From: CBDHGY01 sp965263325
GTDB taxonomy: Bacteria; Pseudomonadota; Alphaproteobacteria; Caulobacterales; Hyphomonadaceae
Length of the DNA: 64,000 nt
Direction of reading: 5' to 3'
NCBI GenBank assembly: GCA_965263325.1
Contig: CBDHGY010000002.1
Location: 1,674,001-1,738,000 of the forward strand
The notes below the pieces were generated by a model. It searched no databases. It had not been told where the DNA came from and saw only the letters and a list, made by a program, of their open reading frames with translations. Shown piece after piece: positions 7,919-17,148 of this stretch; the first letter of the stretch is position 1; the number at the start of each line of letters is the position of its first letter. Made by a program: the position numbers and the translations under genes.

Positions 7919-8386
7919 ATGTCTGCACAAGTCAACACATCATCGTCTTTTGACCCCCGGCTATTTCTTCGAGATGAAGAACTCGACCGCGGCGTTGCCT
8001 TAATATTGGCTGGGGAACGCGTCCTCACGCGGGCTGCGGAAACAGGGCGCGCCACCGCCGCGCTGAATAAAACTGAATTGAGGGCGCTCATGGCGATCCG
8101 CTCGGCTCCCGGACTGACGGTGAGTGAGCTGCGAACGACCCTTGGCGCGACGATCCCGACTATGGCGCGCATTCTCGGAAAACTGGACGAACGCGGTTTC
8201 GTTCGGCGCAAAAAATCTGGTCAGGATGGGCGCAAACGCAAGCTGGAACTCTCCCTCGCAGGAGAAGCCGTGACGGAACCCATTGCGATAGCGATGCGTA
8301 ACGCGCTCCGTGTCGCCTACCGAAACGCTGGCAGCGACTATGTCGCTGGGGCACGCGCCGTTCTGGAGGCACTCACCGATGAATGA
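7919..8386 (+). CDS. MarR family regulator, PetP-like
   Basis: A 155-residue winged-helix protein. The helix-turn-helix is about 65-95 (Leu-Thr-Val-Ser-Glu-Leu ... Pro-Thr-Met-Ala-Arg-Ile-Leu-Gly-Lys-Leu), followed by a basic wing (Arg-Arg-Lys-Lys-Ser-Gly-Gln-Asp-Gly-Arg-Lys-Arg-Lys). Its stop overlaps the response-regulator start by 8 bases. A MarR gene joined to an OmpR-type regulator beside a branched-chain aminotransferase resembles the alphaproteobacterial petP-petR pair, known from Rhodobacter capsulatus. ATG 7919 lies next to the possible upstream ilvE starts. A longer TTG start at 7868 is less likely. No good Shine-Dalgarno is visible. Confidence 0.8.
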   Translation: MSAQVNTSSSFDPRLFLRDEELDRGVALILAGERVLTRAAETGRATAALNKTELRALMAIRSAPGLTVSELRTTLGATIPTMARILGKLDERGFVRRKKSGQDGRKRKLELSLAGEAVTEPIAIAMRNALRVAYRNAGSDYVAGARAVLEALTDE

Positions 8387-9056
8387 TGAACCGCACCTTC
8401 TCGTGGTTGATGATGATGACCGCATCCGGGACTTGCTGCGCCGATACATGGTGAAGCAAGGCTTTCGTGTGACGGCTGCCGAGGATGCTTCCAGGGCGCG
8501 CAAAATAATGTCGATGATCGATTTTGATCTCGCCATTCTGGATATCATGATGCCCGGCGAAGATGGTCTTTCCCTGCTGTCATCCATGCGGGACGGACGA
8601 AACGAAACACCCGTTATCCTGCTGACCGCACGGGGACTAGCCGAAGACCGAATTGAAGGACTAAAGCGCGGCGCGGATGACTATTTGCCTAAGCCATTTG
8701 AACCGGAGGAACTTTCTCTTCGTGTTTCCGCGATCTTGAAACGGTCGATGAAAGAAATGCCACCTGATGAAATCGAAATGTCAGGACTCATTTTTAACTC
8801 TGCACGCGGAGAGCTGAAGAACGGCGATGCGCGCGTTCGCTTGACGGAGGCAGAATTACAATTGCTCACGATCTTGACCTCACGGGCGGGCGAAGCGGTA
8901 AGCAGAGAAGAACTCGCAAAAATGACTTCAGCTGGGCTCGAGCGCAGCATCGATGTGCAGGTGACACGCCTGCGCCGAAAAATCGAACCTGACCCCAAAC
9001 AGCCAATCCACTTGCAGACGGTGCGAGGTGTTGGATACAGGCTGATGCCGGACTAA
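8379..9056 (+). CDS. OmpR family response regulator, PetR-like
   Basis: A 225-residue receiver plus winged-helix output protein. The acidic pocket is Asp-Asp-Asp-Asp at 11-14, the phosphoacceptor is Asp55 in Ala-Ile-Leu-Asp-Ile-Met-Met-Pro-Gly, and Lys-Pro near 105 completes the receiver. The C-terminal half ends in the OmpR-type Arg-Gly-Val-Gly-Tyr-Arg-Leu. The start is set by GGAGG 9 bases upstream and overlaps the MarR gene; the histidine kinase follows after 19 bases. It probably acts as a DNA-binding transcription factor phosphorylated by that kinase. The target genes are unknown. Confidence 0.92.
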   Translation: MNDEPHLLVVDDDDRIRDLLRRYMVKQGFRVTAAEDASRARKIMSMIDFDLAILDIMMPGEDGLSLLSSMRDGRNETPVILLTARGLAEDRIEGLKRGADDYLPKPFEPEELSLRVSAILKRSMKEMPPDEIEMSGLIFNSARGELKNGDARVRLTEAELQLLTILTSRAGEAVSREELAKMTSAGLERSIDVQVTRLRRKIEPDPKQPIHLQTVRGVGYRLMPD

Positions 9057-9075
9057 GCGTGGAGAGGCATTCGCC

Positions 9076-10377
9076 ATGCATTTCAGACTGCGTGATTATA
9101 CCCCCCGCGGATTGTACGCCCGCATGGTTGCGCTCTTGCTGATCCCAGTACTGGTCATTCTGTCCCTGACGACGTTTTATTACTACAATAATCACGTTCG
9201 CGATGTGAACGCGAAGCTCTCTCAGTCTGTTGCGCGCCAAATCGGCCTGATCGCAGATTTTTGCACCATGCCGGAGCGCGATCCGGCAACTAAAACCAGA
9301 TTCGAAAACCAGTTAGGACTGGTGTTTACATGTGAAGATGGACATGGAATGGAATACCCTGCAGGTGCAAATGCGTCGTTCGCATACGATCATGTTTTGG
9401 ACGCAGAGCTCGCAGACAGGATCGTTTTTCCATCAACTGCCAAGCTGATTGACCGCGGCTCTGTTCTAGATATTCGAACAGAATTGCCGAACGGGGTTGC
9501 GCGCATTCTGATAGACCGCAAGCGTGCGCTGGCCGTCAACACGCACTTCTTCATCGTTTGGGTTATTCTCTTCGCGTTGATGATGCTTGGGCTCGCATTT
9601 GCGTTCCTGCGCAATCAAGTCAAATCCATCCTTCGTTTATCAGACGCTGCAAAGCAATTTGGACGAGGCCGTGAAGTTCCTCACTTCAAACCATCGGGCG
9701 CAACAGAAGTACGCGAAGCGTCTCATGCAATCCTCGATATGAAACGCCGCCTCACCGCCTTTGCAGATCAACGCACAGCTATGTTGGCGGGCGTGAGCCA
9801 TGATTTACGTACCCCGCTCACTCGCTTGAAACTCCAGCTATCTATGATGGACGAAACTGACGGCGACATCACCGCAGCAAAATCCGACCTCGATGACATG
9901 TCAGCCATGCTCGAAGAATATCTCGCTTTTGCTCAAGGTGCCGAAGGAGAGACACCTTCAACCATCCATCTTGATGCCATTTCGCGGGACGTAGCAGCAA
10001 GTGCGGGCGAGCAACTCGAGCTTGGAGACGTTCAGTCTGTTACGGTCACAGCGAGGCCTCTCGCGGTAAAGCGTGCGATCACAAACCTTGTTAGCAATGC
10101 GCTTGCTTACGGAGACACGGCGCGCCTCAGCGTGATCGACGGCCCTCATTTTGCGGAAATCATCGTTGACGATGACGGCCCGGGTATTCCAGCCGAGAAG
10201 CGCGATGACGCGTTTCGACCCTTCAGTCGTCTGGACAGTGCGCGGTCTCAAAACACACCCGGAACCGGACTTGGCCTTGCGCTTACACTTGATACAGCCC
10301 GCGCACATGGCGGTGACGTGAAACTTGAAACATCTCCGTTCGGGGGTTTGCGCGTACGCTTTCGTTTGCCCCATTGA
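9076..10377 (+). CDS. Membrane sensor histidine kinase
   Basis: A 433-residue two-component sensor. Transmembrane helices lie at about 14-38 and 158-180, bracketing a periplasmic domain of about 120 residues with two cysteines. A HAMP-like linker follows, then HisKA with phospho-acceptor His242 in Val-Ser-His-Asp-Leu-Arg-Thr-Pro-Leu. The HATPase domain has N-box Asn-Leu-Val-Ser-Asn-Ala-Leu, G1 Asp-Asp-Gly-Pro-Gly-Ile-Pro and G2 Gly-Thr-Gly-Leu-Gly-Leu-Ala. It is the evident partner of the OmpR-type regulator 19 bases upstream, with a GGAGAGG ribosome site. The signal sensed is not apparent. Confidence 0.92.
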   Translation: MHFRLRDYTPRGLYARMVALLLIPVLVILSLTTFYYYNNHVRDVNAKLSQSVARQIGLIADFCTMPERDPATKTRFENQLGLVFTCEDGHGMEYPAGANASFAYDHVLDAELADRIVFPSTAKLIDRGSVLDIRTELPNGVARILIDRKRALAVNTHFFIVWVILFALMMLGLAFAFLRNQVKSILRLSDAAKQFGRGREVPHFKPSGATEVREASHAILDMKRRLTAFADQRTAMLAGVSHDLRTPLTRLKLQLSMMDETDGDITAAKSDLDDMSAMLEEYLAFAQGAEGETPSTIHLDAISRDVAASAGEQLELGDVQSVTVTARPLAVKRAITNLVSNALAYGDTARLSVIDGPHFAEIIVDDDGPGIPAEKRDDAFRPFSRLDSARSQNTPGTGLGLALTLDTARAHGGDVKLETSPFGGLRVRFRLPH

Positions 10378-10461
10378 TGACACGCTGATCACAGAAACTT
10401 GGTTAGACAGTGAGCGCTGCGATCTCATATTCAACCGGCAATGAAGCAAAGGACAAATCTC

Positions 10462-10944
10462 ATGACACTTTCCATCAGAAAAATGCTCATCGCTGCTGCC
10501 ATTGCCACAAGTTCTGTAGCTGTTGCTGCGCCAGCATTTGCCGAAGATCCCGTGTATACCTCTCGCTGGAGCAATGTCGCCGTTCAAGGCTATGATCCGG
10601 TGGCGTATTTCACCGTCGGCGCGCCAACGGAAGGCTCAAAGAATTTTTCCACCACTTATATGGGCGCTGAATTTAGATTTGTATCGCAGGAAAATCTCGA
10701 CCTCTTTTTAGCCAACCCAACGGCGTATGCGCCTCAGTATGGCGGATACTGCGCCTGGGCAATCGCCGATGGAAACTACGCCAAGGGCAATGCAAAAAAC
10801 TGGGCAATAGTAGACGGCAAACTCTACCTGAATTACAATAAGTCCATCCAGAAAAAATGGGACAAGGATCGTACAGGTTTCATTACCGCTGGCGATCAGC
10901 AATGGCGAATTCTTCAAGGCGGCAACTCTGCTGGAGAAAGCTAG
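10462..10944 (+). CDS. Exported YHS domain protein
   Basis: A 160-residue protein with a signal peptide (cleavage after Ala-Phe-Ala, about residue 28). The YHS-like domain holds Val-Gln-Gly-Tyr-Asp-Pro-Val-Ala-Tyr-Phe, Tyr-Met-Gly-Ala-Glu-Phe-Arg-Phe and Tyr-Gly-Gly-Tyr-Cys-Ala-Trp-Ala. Such periplasmic YHS proteins are thought to bind metal or heme, but function is not established. ATG 10462 is chosen for its AAAGGA site; ATG 10441 in frame is less likely. It sits 84 bases after the histidine kinase and may be its target or simply a neighbour. A strong terminator follows. Confidence 0.88.
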   Translation: MTLSIRKMLIAAAIATSSVAVAAPAFAEDPVYTSRWSNVAVQGYDPVAYFTVGAPTEGSKNFSTTYMGAEFRFVSQENLDLFLANPTAYAPQYGGYCAWAIADGNYAKGNAKNWAIVDGKLYLNYNKSIQKKWDKDRTGFITAGDQQWRILQGGNSAGES

Positions 10945-10973
10945 ACAAGGCGTCGTTTTGCCGATCAAAATTC

Positions 10974-11005
10974 AGCCGCGTTACGAATAGGTAACGCGGC
11001 TTTTT
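10974..11005 (+). terminator. Intrinsic terminator after the YHS gene
   Basis: AGCCGCGTTAC at 10974-10984 pairs perfectly with GTAACGCGGCT at 10991-11001 around a 6-nt loop, followed by TTTT. It begins 30 bases after the stop codon. Confidence 0.9.
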
Positions 11006-11160
11006 CATACCTCAAAATCGTCACAGACATGACGGGAATTTTAGTTGTCGTGACCGAACAGCAACGCAACTAGTACGTACACCAACATTACCAAAATTAG
11101 AATAATTATTACTATAACTTGGTGATAAGCGGGGGCTCCGTTTAGTAGAAGGAGTTTCCA

Positions 11161-11688
11161 ATGAAACGGTCAATTACGCTCGCGTGCGCCGCAATAACTA
11201 TCGTGGCCGCGCCAGCTTTCGCGCAGGATAGCGGCTGGTACGGCGATGTCGGATATCAATTCCACGCTATCGACGACGATGGCACGGACGCAGATATTGG
11301 CACAATTACAGGCCATGTTGGGTATAATTTTACACCGAACCTCGCAGCCGAGGGTGAGCTTGGATTTGGGGTAACCGATGAGGAAGTGAATGTCCTCGGC
11401 ACGAATGTCGACCTTGGCGTGAATTATTTGGTTGGCGCTTACGGCCGGGTCCAAGCACCTCTTAGCGAGAACCTCACGGTATTTGCGCGGGCTGGGTTTG
11501 TACAAATCGAAGTTGAAGCAGATGCCCCAGGCGCTTCTGCGTCTGACTCAGAAACAGGCGCGGGATATGGTGTCGGCGGTGAATTCCACTTTGATGGCCA
11601 AAACGGTATTCGCGCGGATTACACCCGTTATGATATCGAAGATTTGGAAGTCGACTCTTTCCTCATTGGCTATTCGCGCAAATTCTAA
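11161..11688 (+). CDS. Outer-membrane beta-barrel porin-family protein
   Basis: A 175-residue protein with a signal peptide ending Ala-Phe-Ala-Gln (about residue 21). An eight-stranded type barrel pattern follows: Gly-Trp-Tyr-Gly-Asp-Val-Gly-Tyr-Gln, Gly-His-Val-Gly-Tyr-Asn-Phe, Glu-Gly-Glu-Leu-Gly-Phe-Gly, Gly-Tyr-Gly-Val-Gly-Gly-Glu, and a C-terminal Ser-Arg-Lys-Phe ending in the aromatic residue recognised for barrel insertion. This matches small OmpA/OmpW-type beta-barrel domains. The protein is strongly acidic. A good AGAAGGAG site precedes the ATG. No specific transport role can be read. Confidence 0.87.
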   Translation: MKRSITLACAAITIVAAPAFAQDSGWYGDVGYQFHAIDDDGTDADIGTITGHVGYNFTPNLAAEGELGFGVTDEEVNVLGTNVDLGVNYLVGAYGRVQAPLSENLTVFARAGFVQIEVEADAPGASASDSETGAGYGVGGEFHFDGQNGIRADYTRYDIEDLEVDSFLIGYSRKF

Positions 11689-11727
11689 GCGCGCTTCATT
11701 TTGTATCTTGCCAAACGAGCACTCAAT

Positions 11728-11750
11728 CCCCGCGCATATCCAGCGCGGGG
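11728..11750. terminator. Hairpin between convergent genes
   Basis: CCCCGCGC at 11728-11735 pairs with GCGCGGGG at 11743-11750 around 7 bases, between the barrel gene (stop 11688) and the end of nudC (11757). There is no T-tract on either side, so it is a stable 3' stem rather than a classical terminator. Confidence 0.5.
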
Positions 11751-11756
11751 GTCACC

Positions 11757-12668
11757 TTATGATCCCTCAAAGGCCCAGGCTTTCATGATGTGGTATGCCA
11801 CGGCGAACTCAGGCGGACAGTATATCTCATCGTGCTCACCGTTCAAAATAGCCTGACATTCCTCACGGCTCACCCAGCGCGCATCCTGAAGTTCATTTGG
11901 ATCGATGGTTATCTCTTCTGTTTCCGCCTCGATGATAATTCCGATCATGAGCGATGACGGAAATGGCCAGGGCTGCGCAAACAAATACCGCGCGGAGTCT
12001 AGCCGTGTTTTTACCCCTGCTTCTTCCAGTGTTTCGCGCGCTGCGGCCATTTCGGCAGTTTCGCCAGGCTCAACAAACCCGGCGAGACAAGAATAAAATC
12101 CGGCAGGCCAACCGGGCCCGCGCCCCAACAGGCATTTTTCACCTTTGACCGGCAGCATAATGGCGACCGGATCTGTGCGCGGAAAATGCTCCGCCCCGCA
12201 ATTTGGGCAAACTCGCTTCCAGCCAGCCTCGACAATATCAGAAGGTGATCCGCAATTGGCGCAGAACCCGTGACGATCATGCCAGCCCATGAGAGACCGT
12301 GCCGTCGCAGCTGCATGCGCGCCAATTTTTCCCAAAACACCGAGCGCTTTGCGCATATCGGTAAACTCACCAAGACCGGCAATTGGCGAGGACCCAAGCC
12401 GAAACGTCTCCGGCATACCGAGCGCAAACATAGGTGACCCGTTTTTATCTTCACCGAGGAATATGCGAGTTGCATCCTTCGCAAGCGCGCCCGCCTGACC
12501 ACCAAGCCATAACAAGCGGTGCCCGCTCTCATCCATGAGCGGTTTGCCGTCCTGCATCACCAGAACCAGCACATCAGGATTGCGAAATGCCGCCTCAAGC
12601 CAATCCTTGTCGAGCCGCCGGTGAGCGGCGCGATCAAGGCCGCCCTCGGCCAAGGGTATGGAAGCCAT
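11757..12668 (-). CDS. nudC: NAD(+) diphosphatase / NADH pyrophosphatase
   Basis: A 303-residue NudC. A zinc ribbon has Cys-Ala-Asn-Cys near 135 and Cys-Pro-Asn-Cys near 153, then the family signature His-Phe-Pro-Arg-Thr-Asp-Pro. The Nudix box reads Gly-Phe-Val-Glu-Pro-Gly-Glu-Thr ... Arg-Glu-Thr-Leu-Glu-Glu-Ala-Gly, followed by the NudC-specific Gln-Pro-Trp-Pro-Phe-Pro-Ser-Ser-Leu-Met. It hydrolyses NAD(H) to NMN(H) and AMP, and in other bacteria removes NAD caps from RNA. Its ATG overlaps the preceding peptidase stop by one base (TAATG), indicating translational coupling. Confidence 0.95.
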   Translation of the reverse strand: MASIPLAEGGLDRAAHRRLDKDWLEAAFRNPDVLVLVMQDGKPLMDESGHRLLWLGGQAGALAKDATRIFLGEDKNGSPMFALGMPETFRLGSSPIAGLGEFTDMRKALGVLGKIGAHAAATARSLMGWHDRHGFCANCGSPSDIVEAGWKRVCPNCGAEHFPRTDPVAIMLPVKGEKCLLGRGPGWPAGFYSCLAGFVEPGETAEMAAARETLEEAGVKTRLDSARYLFAQPWPFPSSLMIGIIIEAETEEITIDPNELQDARWVSREECQAILNGEHDEIYCPPEFAVAYHIMKAWAFEGS

Positions 12669-15565
12669 TACTCGACCTTGTCGGATGTGATCGAGATCCG
12701 CAGCGTATTCTCCGGCGTGAAGTAACGTGCGGCTGCGGCGGTTAGTTCATCCACAGTCACCGATTGGTAGACCGCCTCATCTTTGCGCCACCGGTCGAGA
12801 TCACCTGGAAGGGACTGCGCTTCGTCTATCAAACCAATCCAACTTCCATTATCTTCCTCAGCCTCTTCCATACCCTCTAGAATTGGCTTTCGGGCGCGTT
12901 GGAGCTCATCTTCTGTGATACTCCCTTTTGCCATTTCAGAAGCAATCTCATCGATTGCAGCATGCACGAGTTCAACATCCGTGGGCTCAACCTCACTTGA
13001 AGCAGAAATATACCCATAACCCGGAAAGACTTCCGAAGAGGTGTTGCCTGCGCGCGGACTGTAGGTTGCACCGAGCTCTTCGCGAAGCTTGTCGGTCAAC
13101 TTAAGCCGCATCACGGCCCTCAGCAAATCTTGTGTCGCACTGGATTTATGGTCAAAGCCATCGTCGGCTTTCCAATAGGTCATAGCCATTGCCTGCTTCT
13201 CAAGCCCGGCATGCTTCAGAGATACTGGCTCGCGCGATTCAGCGAATGTTACATTTCTAGCATCGTTGAATGGGAGCGCTTCAGCGCGGCGTTCCGGCAA
13301 TGCACCGAATGTGCTCGCAACGGCTGAAATCGCGGCGTCCTCGTCGACATCTCCCACAATGGCGATCTCAATAGCGCCCTCACTGGCTGCGCGCTCAAGA
13401 TAAGGTTTCAGTTCCGCATATGTGCGTGCGCCAAGGTCAGTTTCGCTACCAAACCCAAAACGAATGTCGCCATTTGCGAGTATTCTTGAAACGTCGCGTT
13501 GGGCGATACCGGCTGGCGTTGCATCGAGCTGCGGCATGAACACAGCAATGGCTTGTTTCCATTGCGCCTCACCTTCCGGGCGGAAACCAGGATCGGTCAA
13601 AAATGCTGCCCAAAGCTGCATCTGTAGCATCAAATCATCCGCGTTTGTCCGGCCATAAGCACCGAAGCTGTCGACACCAACCCCAAACCCCGGGCTCACT
13701 GTCTTGCCTGCAAGTAATGTCTGAAGCTCGTCGGCAGAGTGTTTACCGAGACCCCCAGCGGTGTAGAAATTATCTGCAAGCACGTTCAACCCATCAGGCG
13801 CATCCGCCATTTCAAGCTCACCTGCACCCACACGCAATGAGGCACGGACAACACCTTCTTCAAAGTCTGTCTTCTTCACATTAAGACGAACATTGTTTGC
13901 AAACTTGATGGTTCGGATATCGAGGTCTTCGATGCGCTCGTCCATGACGATTTCACCTGGAGCGCCCCAATCTGCGTAGCCAAACTCGGACGAACCCGTT
14001 TCTTCCGGCGCGTCCACCACAACGTCCGTGCTTGCACGGTAGGTCGTAAGAATTTTCTCGGCAGCTCCGTCAATTTCAACATTGTTGGACATGTGAATAA
14101 GAGGATCAGTGCCCTGCCATTGTTCCACAAATGCCTTGTGAACCACCTCTAATGTGATGTCGTCAGCATACGCGTTGAATCGATCAAGCCCGCTTTGCGG
14201 CGTCGTGAATACACGGACGTCGTTAATTGCGTTTGCAAGCTGGCTTGCGAGTGCAGTGCTGTCACGCGTATCAGCCCTGTCGACGCTGTTTTCGATACCT
14301 GTTCGAATATTGGCGAGCTGTTCTTTGAGCTCACTTTCGAGAAAGCCATGCTCGATGGCGCGGCGAAGCTCTTGCTCTGCCACACCAAGTGCTGCTTCCC
14401 ATGTTTCAGGTGTCGCGGTCAGGTCAATGCTGGAAACTTCCGCGGCATTGAAAAATCCCTGATTACCTGCACTTCCGCCGAGAAATGGCGCGTCTTCCTG
14501 CCGTGCGAGTTTCGTCAGGCGGCGCGAAACGATCCCGTTTCCTATTGAAAGAATGAGATCTTCTTTTCGCTTTTCAGAGGTGTCAGCGCGTTTCTCATAG
14601 GGCTTCACATAATTTAGCGATATTGTCGTCGGCACATCCGGATCGTAGAAAAAGTTTGCCTGCAATCCGCGGTCGGTGCTTACCGAGCCGAGGTTCGGGT
14701 CACCGCCATCTTCGCCAACACCTTCCCAATCACTGAATTTGTCTTTGATCTTGGCTTCGATTTCGGACGCATCAAAGTCACCGACCATCACAAAGGTCAC
14801 GCGCTCAGGGCGATAGTATTTATTGTAGATGTCGAGGAATCGCTCACGCGGCGCGGTGGCGATCACATCGAGGTCGCCGATGGGCAACCGGTCACCGAGG
14901 ATCGTATCCGGCGCGAGAAACTCGATCTGATTGATGAGGTTCCGCAATCCATACGTATCGCGCGCGCGCTCTTCCGATTTGATAACGCCCCGTTCACGAT
15001 CAATTGCGTCCGAATCGAGAAGCAGATTCCCAGCTGTTTCGCGCATAATGAAAATACCGGTGTCGATCACCTCTTCTTCAACCGATGGCAAATCGAGCTG
15101 GTATTGAACTTGATCAAAGCTGGTGAACGCATTGGTGTCTGGACCAAAAGCAAGGCCGTAACGCTCAAGGATCTTGATCATCTCCCCTTCAGGAACGTTC
15201 TTCGAGCCATTGAACGCCATATGTTCGAGGAAGTGCGAAAGCCCGCTTTGGTCGTCTGCTTCAGATGTTGAGCCGGCATCGATATGCATACGAATAGCAG
15301 CTGTGCCAGATGGTGTATCATTTTCCTTCAGGACATACCCCATACCGTTTTCGAGTCGCCCATATATTACGGATGTGTCAGGCTCGAGATCGCTTGCATC
15401 ATGCGCCCACTCGGCCGATGCCAGCATGGCTGTATAGTCCGGCGCAGGAATCGCGGCCTCTTGTTCAGTTGCAGGTGTAGGCTCTGAGCTGCCGCCGCCG
15501 CACGCCCCAAGTACAAGTGCCGAAGCTGCTGCGGCTGCCATCAAACGCATACGGGTAAGTTTCAT
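12668..15565 (-). CDS. M16 family zinc peptidase, lipoprotein
   Basis: A 965-residue pitrilysin/insulinase-type peptidase. The signal ends in a lipobox Leu-Gly-Ala-Cys22, so it is lipid-anchored to the envelope. The inverted zinc motif His-Phe-Leu-Glu-His is at 111-115, with the distal glutamate expected near residue 190 in Glu-Arg-Gly-Val-Ile. Two M16 repeats follow (about 65-500 and 540-960). The full length fits a two-domain periplasmic M16 protease that degrades small peptides. A GGAGA site precedes the ATG. It forms an operon with nudC downstream by a one-base overlap. Confidence 0.93.
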   Translation of the reverse strand: MKLTRMRLMAAAAASALVLGACGGGSSEPTPATEQEAAIPAPDYTAMLASAEWAHDASDLEPDTSVIYGRLENGMGYVLKENDTPSGTAAIRMHIDAGSTSEADDQSGLSHFLEHMAFNGSKNVPEGEMIKILERYGLAFGPDTNAFTSFDQVQYQLDLPSVEEEVIDTGIFIMRETAGNLLLDSDAIDRERGVIKSEERARDTYGLRNLINQIEFLAPDTILGDRLPIGDLDVIATAPRERFLDIYNKYYRPERVTFVMVGDFDASEIEAKIKDKFSDWEGVGEDGGDPNLGSVSTDRGLQANFFYDPDVPTTISLNYVKPYEKRADTSEKRKEDLILSIGNGIVSRRLTKLARQEDAPFLGGSAGNQGFFNAAEVSSIDLTATPETWEAALGVAEQELRRAIEHGFLESELKEQLANIRTGIENSVDRADTRDSTALASQLANAINDVRVFTTPQSGLDRFNAYADDITLEVVHKAFVEQWQGTDPLIHMSNNVEIDGAAEKILTTYRASTDVVVDAPEETGSSEFGYADWGAPGEIVMDERIEDLDIRTIKFANNVRLNVKKTDFEEGVVRASLRVGAGELEMADAPDGLNVLADNFYTAGGLGKHSADELQTLLAGKTVSPGFGVGVDSFGAYGRTNADDLMLQMQLWAAFLTDPGFRPEGEAQWKQAIAVFMPQLDATPAGIAQRDVSRILANGDIRFGFGSETDLGARTYAELKPYLERAASEGAIEIAIVGDVDEDAAISAVASTFGALPERRAEALPFNDARNVTFAESREPVSLKHAGLEKQAMAMTYWKADDGFDHKSSATQDLLRAVMRLKLTDKLREELGATYSPRAGNTSSEVFPGYGYISASSEVEPTDVELVHAAIDEIASEMAKGSITEDELQRARKPILEGMEEAEEDNGSWIGLIDEAQSLPGDLDRWRKDEAVYQSVTVDELTAAAARYFTPENTLRISITSDKVE

Positions 15566-15622
15566 AAGGAATTCTCCATGTCTGGGCCGACCTTACCCAG
15601 AATGAAACATCCCGCAATGCGT

Positions 15623-17035
15623 CTATGGCCGCTTTATACCGGTTTCCCATGCGGGAATACCGTCTTCGCCGCGCCAAAGCGCATAGGCGATGGGCCCGTC
15701 AAACCCGGCCGTTTCACCAATATTGATTTGCCAATCGCCGGGCTCATTCTGCCCGAGCGGCACGGCGCTCACACCCCAGAGCAATTGGGCCTGACGCAAG
15801 CGGAGCGTATCTGAAGACCCATAAAGGACGGGCATCTTGCCTCGTACGCGGCTAAAGCGCGTGACCCGCTCAATCGACCCGGCCCGCAAGGCGATTGCGG
15901 ATGCGCCTTTCTGCTCCGCAATATCTTGAGCAGCTTCCGCGATAATGTCCATTACGCGCGTTACATCATAGTCTCCAGCATACTGATCAAGTGATTGGCG
16001 ATAATCGTCTGCCTGCTCAACGGCGTAGATGATGCGGTTCATAATTGCCACAGCTGTTGCCGGATGGCGGCCAACAGCCGTCTCGGCAGACAGCATCACG
16101 GCATCAACCCCCTGATAGATAGCCGTCGCAACATCACTGGCTTCAGCGCGCGTGGGCGAGGATTGGTCAACCATAGATTCAAGCATCTGTGTCGCCACGA
16201 TCACAGGCTTTCCGGCGGCGCGAGCACTGCGCACAATACTGCGCTGGATTACCGGCACCTGCTCGGGCGGGAATTCAACGCCTAGATCCCCGCGCGCCAC
16301 CATCACGGCATCCGATGCCTCGACGATGCTTTCCAAATTTTCGATGGCTGCAGGCTTTTCGAGTTTCGCGACAAGGCGCGCGCGCCCATCGATCAGCGCC
16401 TTGGCTTCTTCCACATCTTTGGCCGTTTGCACGAAACTCAGCGCAATGATGTCGGCCCCGAGTTCCAGCGCAAATGCAAGATCGGACTTATCCTTCTCGG
16501 TGAGCGCCGGCACCGGAAGCGCTTTGCCCATTACCGTAAAGCCTTTTCGGTTCGATAGCTCGCCAGGTGTGTTCGCTTTGACCTGGATCTTCGCTCCGGC
16601 CGTTTCGACAACGAGCTGCAGCAAACCATCGTTCAAGAGGATGAGATCGCCGACGTCGAGTATGCCGAGAATATCTTCATGCGGCACGGGAATCTCGTCT
16701 GCCCCGCTCGCGCTCTCGCCGGCGATTAGTGTGTAGACCTCACCGAATTTCAGATCGATTTTACCGCTCTCAAATGTGCCAACGCGGATCTTCGGGCCCT
16801 GCATGTCCGCCAGAACGGCGATCGGGAAACCTAGCTTTTGTTCCACGCGCCGGACGGTGTCATACACCATCTGATGCTCTTCATGTGATCCATGGCTGAA
16901 GTTCAGGCGGAACACGTCCACGCCAGCAATCGCCAGCATCTCCACCACATTGGGCCGCCGTGAGCCCGGACCAAGCGTGGCAATGATCTTGGCAGAGCGG
17001 CGGCGGCAAAACCGTGATCGTGGTTCGATGGACAT
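15623..17035 (-). CDS. pyk: Pyruvate kinase
   Basis: A 470-residue glycolytic enzyme making pyruvate and ATP from phosphoenolpyruvate and ADP. The motifs Ala-Lys-Ile-Ile-Ala-Thr-Leu-Gly-Pro, Arg-Leu-Asn-Phe-Ser-His-Gly, Asp-Met-Gln-Gly-Pro-Lys-Ile-Arg, Met-Val-Ala-Arg-Gly-Asp-Leu-Gly-Val-Glu and Ala-Thr-Gln-Met-Leu-Glu-Ser-Met are intact. Length is normal. Transcribed alone, leftward, and divergent from the SRP RNA, whose promoter lies about 80 bases from this start. Confidence 0.96.
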   Translation of the reverse strand: MSIEPRSRFCRRRSAKIIATLGPGSRRPNVVEMLAIAGVDVFRLNFSHGSHEEHQMVYDTVRRVEQKLGFPIAVLADMQGPKIRVGTFESGKIDLKFGEVYTLIAGESASGADEIPVPHEDILGILDVGDLILLNDGLLQLVVETAGAKIQVKANTPGELSNRKGFTVMGKALPVPALTEKDKSDLAFALELGADIIALSFVQTAKDVEEAKALIDGRARLVAKLEKPAAIENLESIVEASDAVMVARGDLGVEFPPEQVPVIQRSIVRSARAAGKPVIVATQMLESMVDQSSPTRAEASDVATAIYQGVDAVMLSAETAVGRHPATAVAIMNRIIYAVEQADDYRQSLDQYAGDYDVTRVMDIIAEAAQDIAEQKGASAIALRAGSIERVTRFSRVRGKMPVLYGSSDTLRLRQAQLLWGVSAVPLGQNEPGDWQINIGETAGFDGPIAYALWRGEDGIPAWETGIKRP

Positions 17036-17112
17036 GGCAGTCGTATCCCCAAAGAAATCTGACTGGCGCTGTCATTAAGGCTATTCGCAGCAAATATACA
17101 GCCCCCCACATC

Positions 17113-17143
17113 TTGCAACCTGCGCCCGCCCGCGCGATATAGT
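17113..17143 (+). promoter_or_regulatory. Promoter of the SRP RNA gene
   Basis: TTGCAA at 17113-17118 resembles a -35 box. TATAGT at 17138-17143 (or GATATA at 17136-17141, giving 17-bp spacing) resembles a -10 box, six bases before the predicted RNA start. This is a sequence-based inference. Confidence 0.5.
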
Positions 17144-17148
17144 CAGAA

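Noticed and set aside
7867..8211. N-terminal extension of ilvE
   Set aside because: Overlaps the divergent MarR gene; the extra residues are Arg/Ser-rich and not conserved in aminotransferases.
8000..8587. 195-codon leftward open frame opposite the MarR and response-regulator genes
   Set aside because: Antisense to two well-supported genes, with an Arg/Ser-rich composition typical of shadows.
16152..16736. 194-codon rightward frame inside pyk
   Set aside because: Antisense shadow of a conserved enzyme.
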